Origin: UBA1672 sp023140905
GTDB taxonomy: Bacteria; Pseudomonadota; Alphaproteobacteria; Micavibrionales; Micavibrionaceae
DNA length: 5,481 nt
Direction: 5' to 3'
NCBI GenBank assembly: GCA_030636745.1
Contig: DAOVWH010000100.1
Span: forward strand, 1-5,481
The notes below the pieces were generated by a model. The model had not been told where the DNA came from, did no database searches, and was given only the letters and a program-made list of their open reading frames with translations. Below are positions 4,086-5,481 of the stretch, one piece after another (position 1 is the first letter of the stretch; each line of letters opens with the position of its first letter). The translations under genes and the position numbers were made by a program.

Positions 4086-4855
4086 AGGTCCAGAACATCG
4101 CGCATGGAATAAAGACCCGGTTCTTTATTTTCTATCCATATAGCTGCGTGCAATGCGCCTTTGGCAAATAAGCTGCGATTTGATGCTTTGTGACCTAGCT
4201 CTATGCGTTCGCCTTCACCAAGAAACATAACATTATGTTCACCGACAACATCTCCACCACGTGCGATAGAAAAACCGATTTTCCCTTTTTCTCTAGTGCC
4301 AATTTTTCCATGACGTGCAAACTCGGCAAGATTGTCCAGACTATTTCCCCGTCCAGTAGCGGCAGCTTTGCCAAGGGCTATGGCTGTGCCGGATGGTGCG
4401 TCTAATTTATATTTATGGTGAGATTCAAATATTTCTATGTCCCAGTCATCTGCAAGCCGTTCAGCGGTTTGTTCTACGAGGGCAAGCAGGATATTTATAC
4501 CAATGCTCATATTTGCAGCATATACAATGGGAACATGTTCTGACGCTTCTTTTAATTCTTTTTCATCTTCTTCAGTCAGGCCTGTAGTTCCTACGATTAA
4601 GGCTGTTTTATGAAGTTTAGCAAGATTTGCGTGTGTAAGTGTTCCTTCTGGTAATGTAAAATCGATAACAACGTCAGAGCGTTTAAATAATTCTTCTTCA
4701 TTATCTGTCACAAAATAATCGGAAGATTCATCAAGACCATGACGTGCTGAGCCTCCAGCCAAGGTCAGACCATATTTTTCCCAATTACCAGAGATGAGTT
4801 CCTCAATCAAAATAGAGCCAACGCGTCCATTACAACCAACAATTCCTACTTGCAT
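4082..4855 (-). CDS. dapB: 4-hydroxy-tetrahydrodipicolinate reductase, 257 aa
   Basis: Reduces the DapA product with NAD(P)H on the route to meso-diaminopimelate, used for peptidoglycan and lysine. The N-terminal Rossmann motif is GIVGCNGRVG (4-13). VGTTGLTEE (88-96) and AANMSIGIN (113-121) line the cofactor and active site. ESHHKYKLDAPSGTA (144-158) holds the catalytic His146/His147 and Lys150 and the substrate loop. ARGGDVVGEHNV (198-209) is also conserved. Length is close to the family norm (E. coli 273). ATG 4855 has AAAGGA (complement of 4864-4869) 8 nt upstream. It follows dnaJ by 60 bp with no visible terminator, so the two are probably co-transcribed, an order familiar in alphaproteobacteria. 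Confidence 0.97.
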   Translation of the reverse strand: MQVGIVGCNGRVGSILIEELISGNWEKYGLTLAGGSARHGLDESSDYFVTDNEEELFKRSDVVIDFTLPEGTLTHANLAKLHKTALIVGTTGLTEEDEKELKEASEHVPIVYAANMSIGINILLALVEQTAERLADDWDIEIFESHHKYKLDAPSGTAIALGKAAATGRGNSLDNLAEFARHGKIGTREKGKIGFSIARGGDVVGEHNVMFLGEGERIELGHKASNRSLFAKGALHAAIWIENKEPGLYSMRDVLDL

Positions 4856-4915
4856 GATCTAATTCCTTTATTTGGCTGGTCTATAGTTTTATCTATTTTA
4901 CCTGTTCGCTTTATT

Positions 4916-5481
4916 CTATTCGCTCAAATCGTCCCAAAATTCACGGATCTTTTGGAAAAACCCGCTAGATTGTGGTGAGTTCTTGCTGCTTGCAGAGCCA
5001 TTATGCATGGATTTATCTAATTCATGTAATATATCTTGCTGTTTTTTGTTTAAGTTTACGGGTGTTTCAACAAAAATCTCAATATACATATCCCCGCGTG
5101 AATCGGAACGTATCATGTGTACGCCTTTGCTGCGTAGTCGGAATTGTTGAGCTGTCTGTGTTCCTGGCGGAATTTTTACTGTTGCGCGGGTTCCATCAAT
5201 TGTCGGAACCTCAATTTCTCCGCCTAGAGCTGCGCGTGTGACAGTGATTGGAACGCGGCAAAAAAGGTTGGCTCCATCACGTTGAAAGAGTTTATGAGGC
5301 TTGACGTTTATCATAACATAGAAATCACCACGAGGACCGCCACGAACTCCTGCTTCGCCTTCGCCACTAAGCCGGATACGTCGGCCTGTTTCTACGCCAG
5401 CCGGAATTTTCACTTTAAGTGTTTTACTTTTATTGAGGCGGCCACTTCCACTGCAATGGCTACACGGATTTTTGATAGTCA
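4916..5481 (-). CDS. dnaJ: Chaperone DnaJ (Hsp40), C-terminal 188 residues, cut by window edge
   Basis: Co-chaperone that delivers unfolded protein to DnaK and stimulates its ATPase. The frame is open to the edge, so the J-domain, the Gly/Phe region and most of the zinc domain are outside. What remains starts in the last zinc-binding repeat, CSHCSGSG (the fourth CxxCxGxG). Next comes LKVKIPAGVETGRRIRLSGE and the second beta-sandwich domain, with GGEIEVPTIDG and VKIPPGTQT, then GVHMIRSDSRGDMYI and ETPVNLNKKQQDILHEL. A Ser/Asn-rich linker and a tail, GFFQKIREFWDDLSE, follow; the tail is typical of alphaproteobacterial DnaJ. The GTG at 5413 is internal and not the start. The gene usually follows dnaK, which would lie beyond the right edge. 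Confidence 0.97.
   Translation of the reverse strand, partial: TIKNPCSHCSGSGRLNKSKTLKVKIPAGVETGRRIRLSGEGEAGVRGGPRGDFYVMINVKPHKLFQRDGANLFCRVPITVTRAALGGEIEVPTIDGTRATVKIPPGTQTAQQFRLRSKGVHMIRSDSRGDMYIEIFVETPVNLNKKQQDILHELDKSMHNGSASSKNSPQSSGFFQKIREFWDDLSE

Overview
The window looks like chromosome from an AT-rich alphaproteobacterium, with the edge of an integrated element at its left end. The alphaproteobacterial assignment is an inference. It rests on the dnaJ-dapB-nth grouping, an alphaproteobacterial-style DnaJ tail (GFFQKIREFWDDL), a bactofilin with an MFxxxxKS-type N-terminus, and the style of the integrase N-terminus. I cannot name a genus.

Left end (1-~600): on the minus strand the window opens with the first 60 residues of a tyrosine-recombinase integrase that runs off the edge. 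Between its start and position 413 lies an AT-rich, non-coding-looking stretch full of short direct and inverted repeats. It abuts a 38-nt perfect-looking 5' half of a tRNA-Leu(UAA) gene (450 down to 413). The tRNA stops just after the anticodon loop and its 3' half is nowhere in the window. A plausible sigma70-type promoter lies just upstream. This arrangement is best read as an integration junction or scar at a tRNA-Leu gene. The apparent 98-codon reading frame across it is the well-known false protein made by translating tRNA-Leu.

Positions ~560-1750: a minus-strand pentapeptide-repeat protein with a hairpin terminator, then about 500 bp without a convincing gene. That gap carries several short perfect palindromes and leads into a plus-strand gene for a bactofilin with an unusually long charged N-terminal region. 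A good intrinsic terminator ends the bactofilin gene.

Right half (2850-5481): housekeeping genes. On the minus strand are the C-terminal part of dnaJ (cut by the window edge), dapB (lysine/peptidoglycan precursor synthesis) and nth (endonuclease III, base-excision repair). Between dapB and nth, on the opposite strand, sits an Ada-type O6-methylguanine-DNA methyltransferase. Its stop overlaps the dapB stop by 4 nt, and it diverges from nth across 67 bp. Two DNA-repair genes therefore share one short control region.

I do not see a clear new multi-gene system. The most informative features are the broken tRNA-Leu next to the integrase, the repeat-rich att-like region, and the bactofilin with its extension and structured upstream region.
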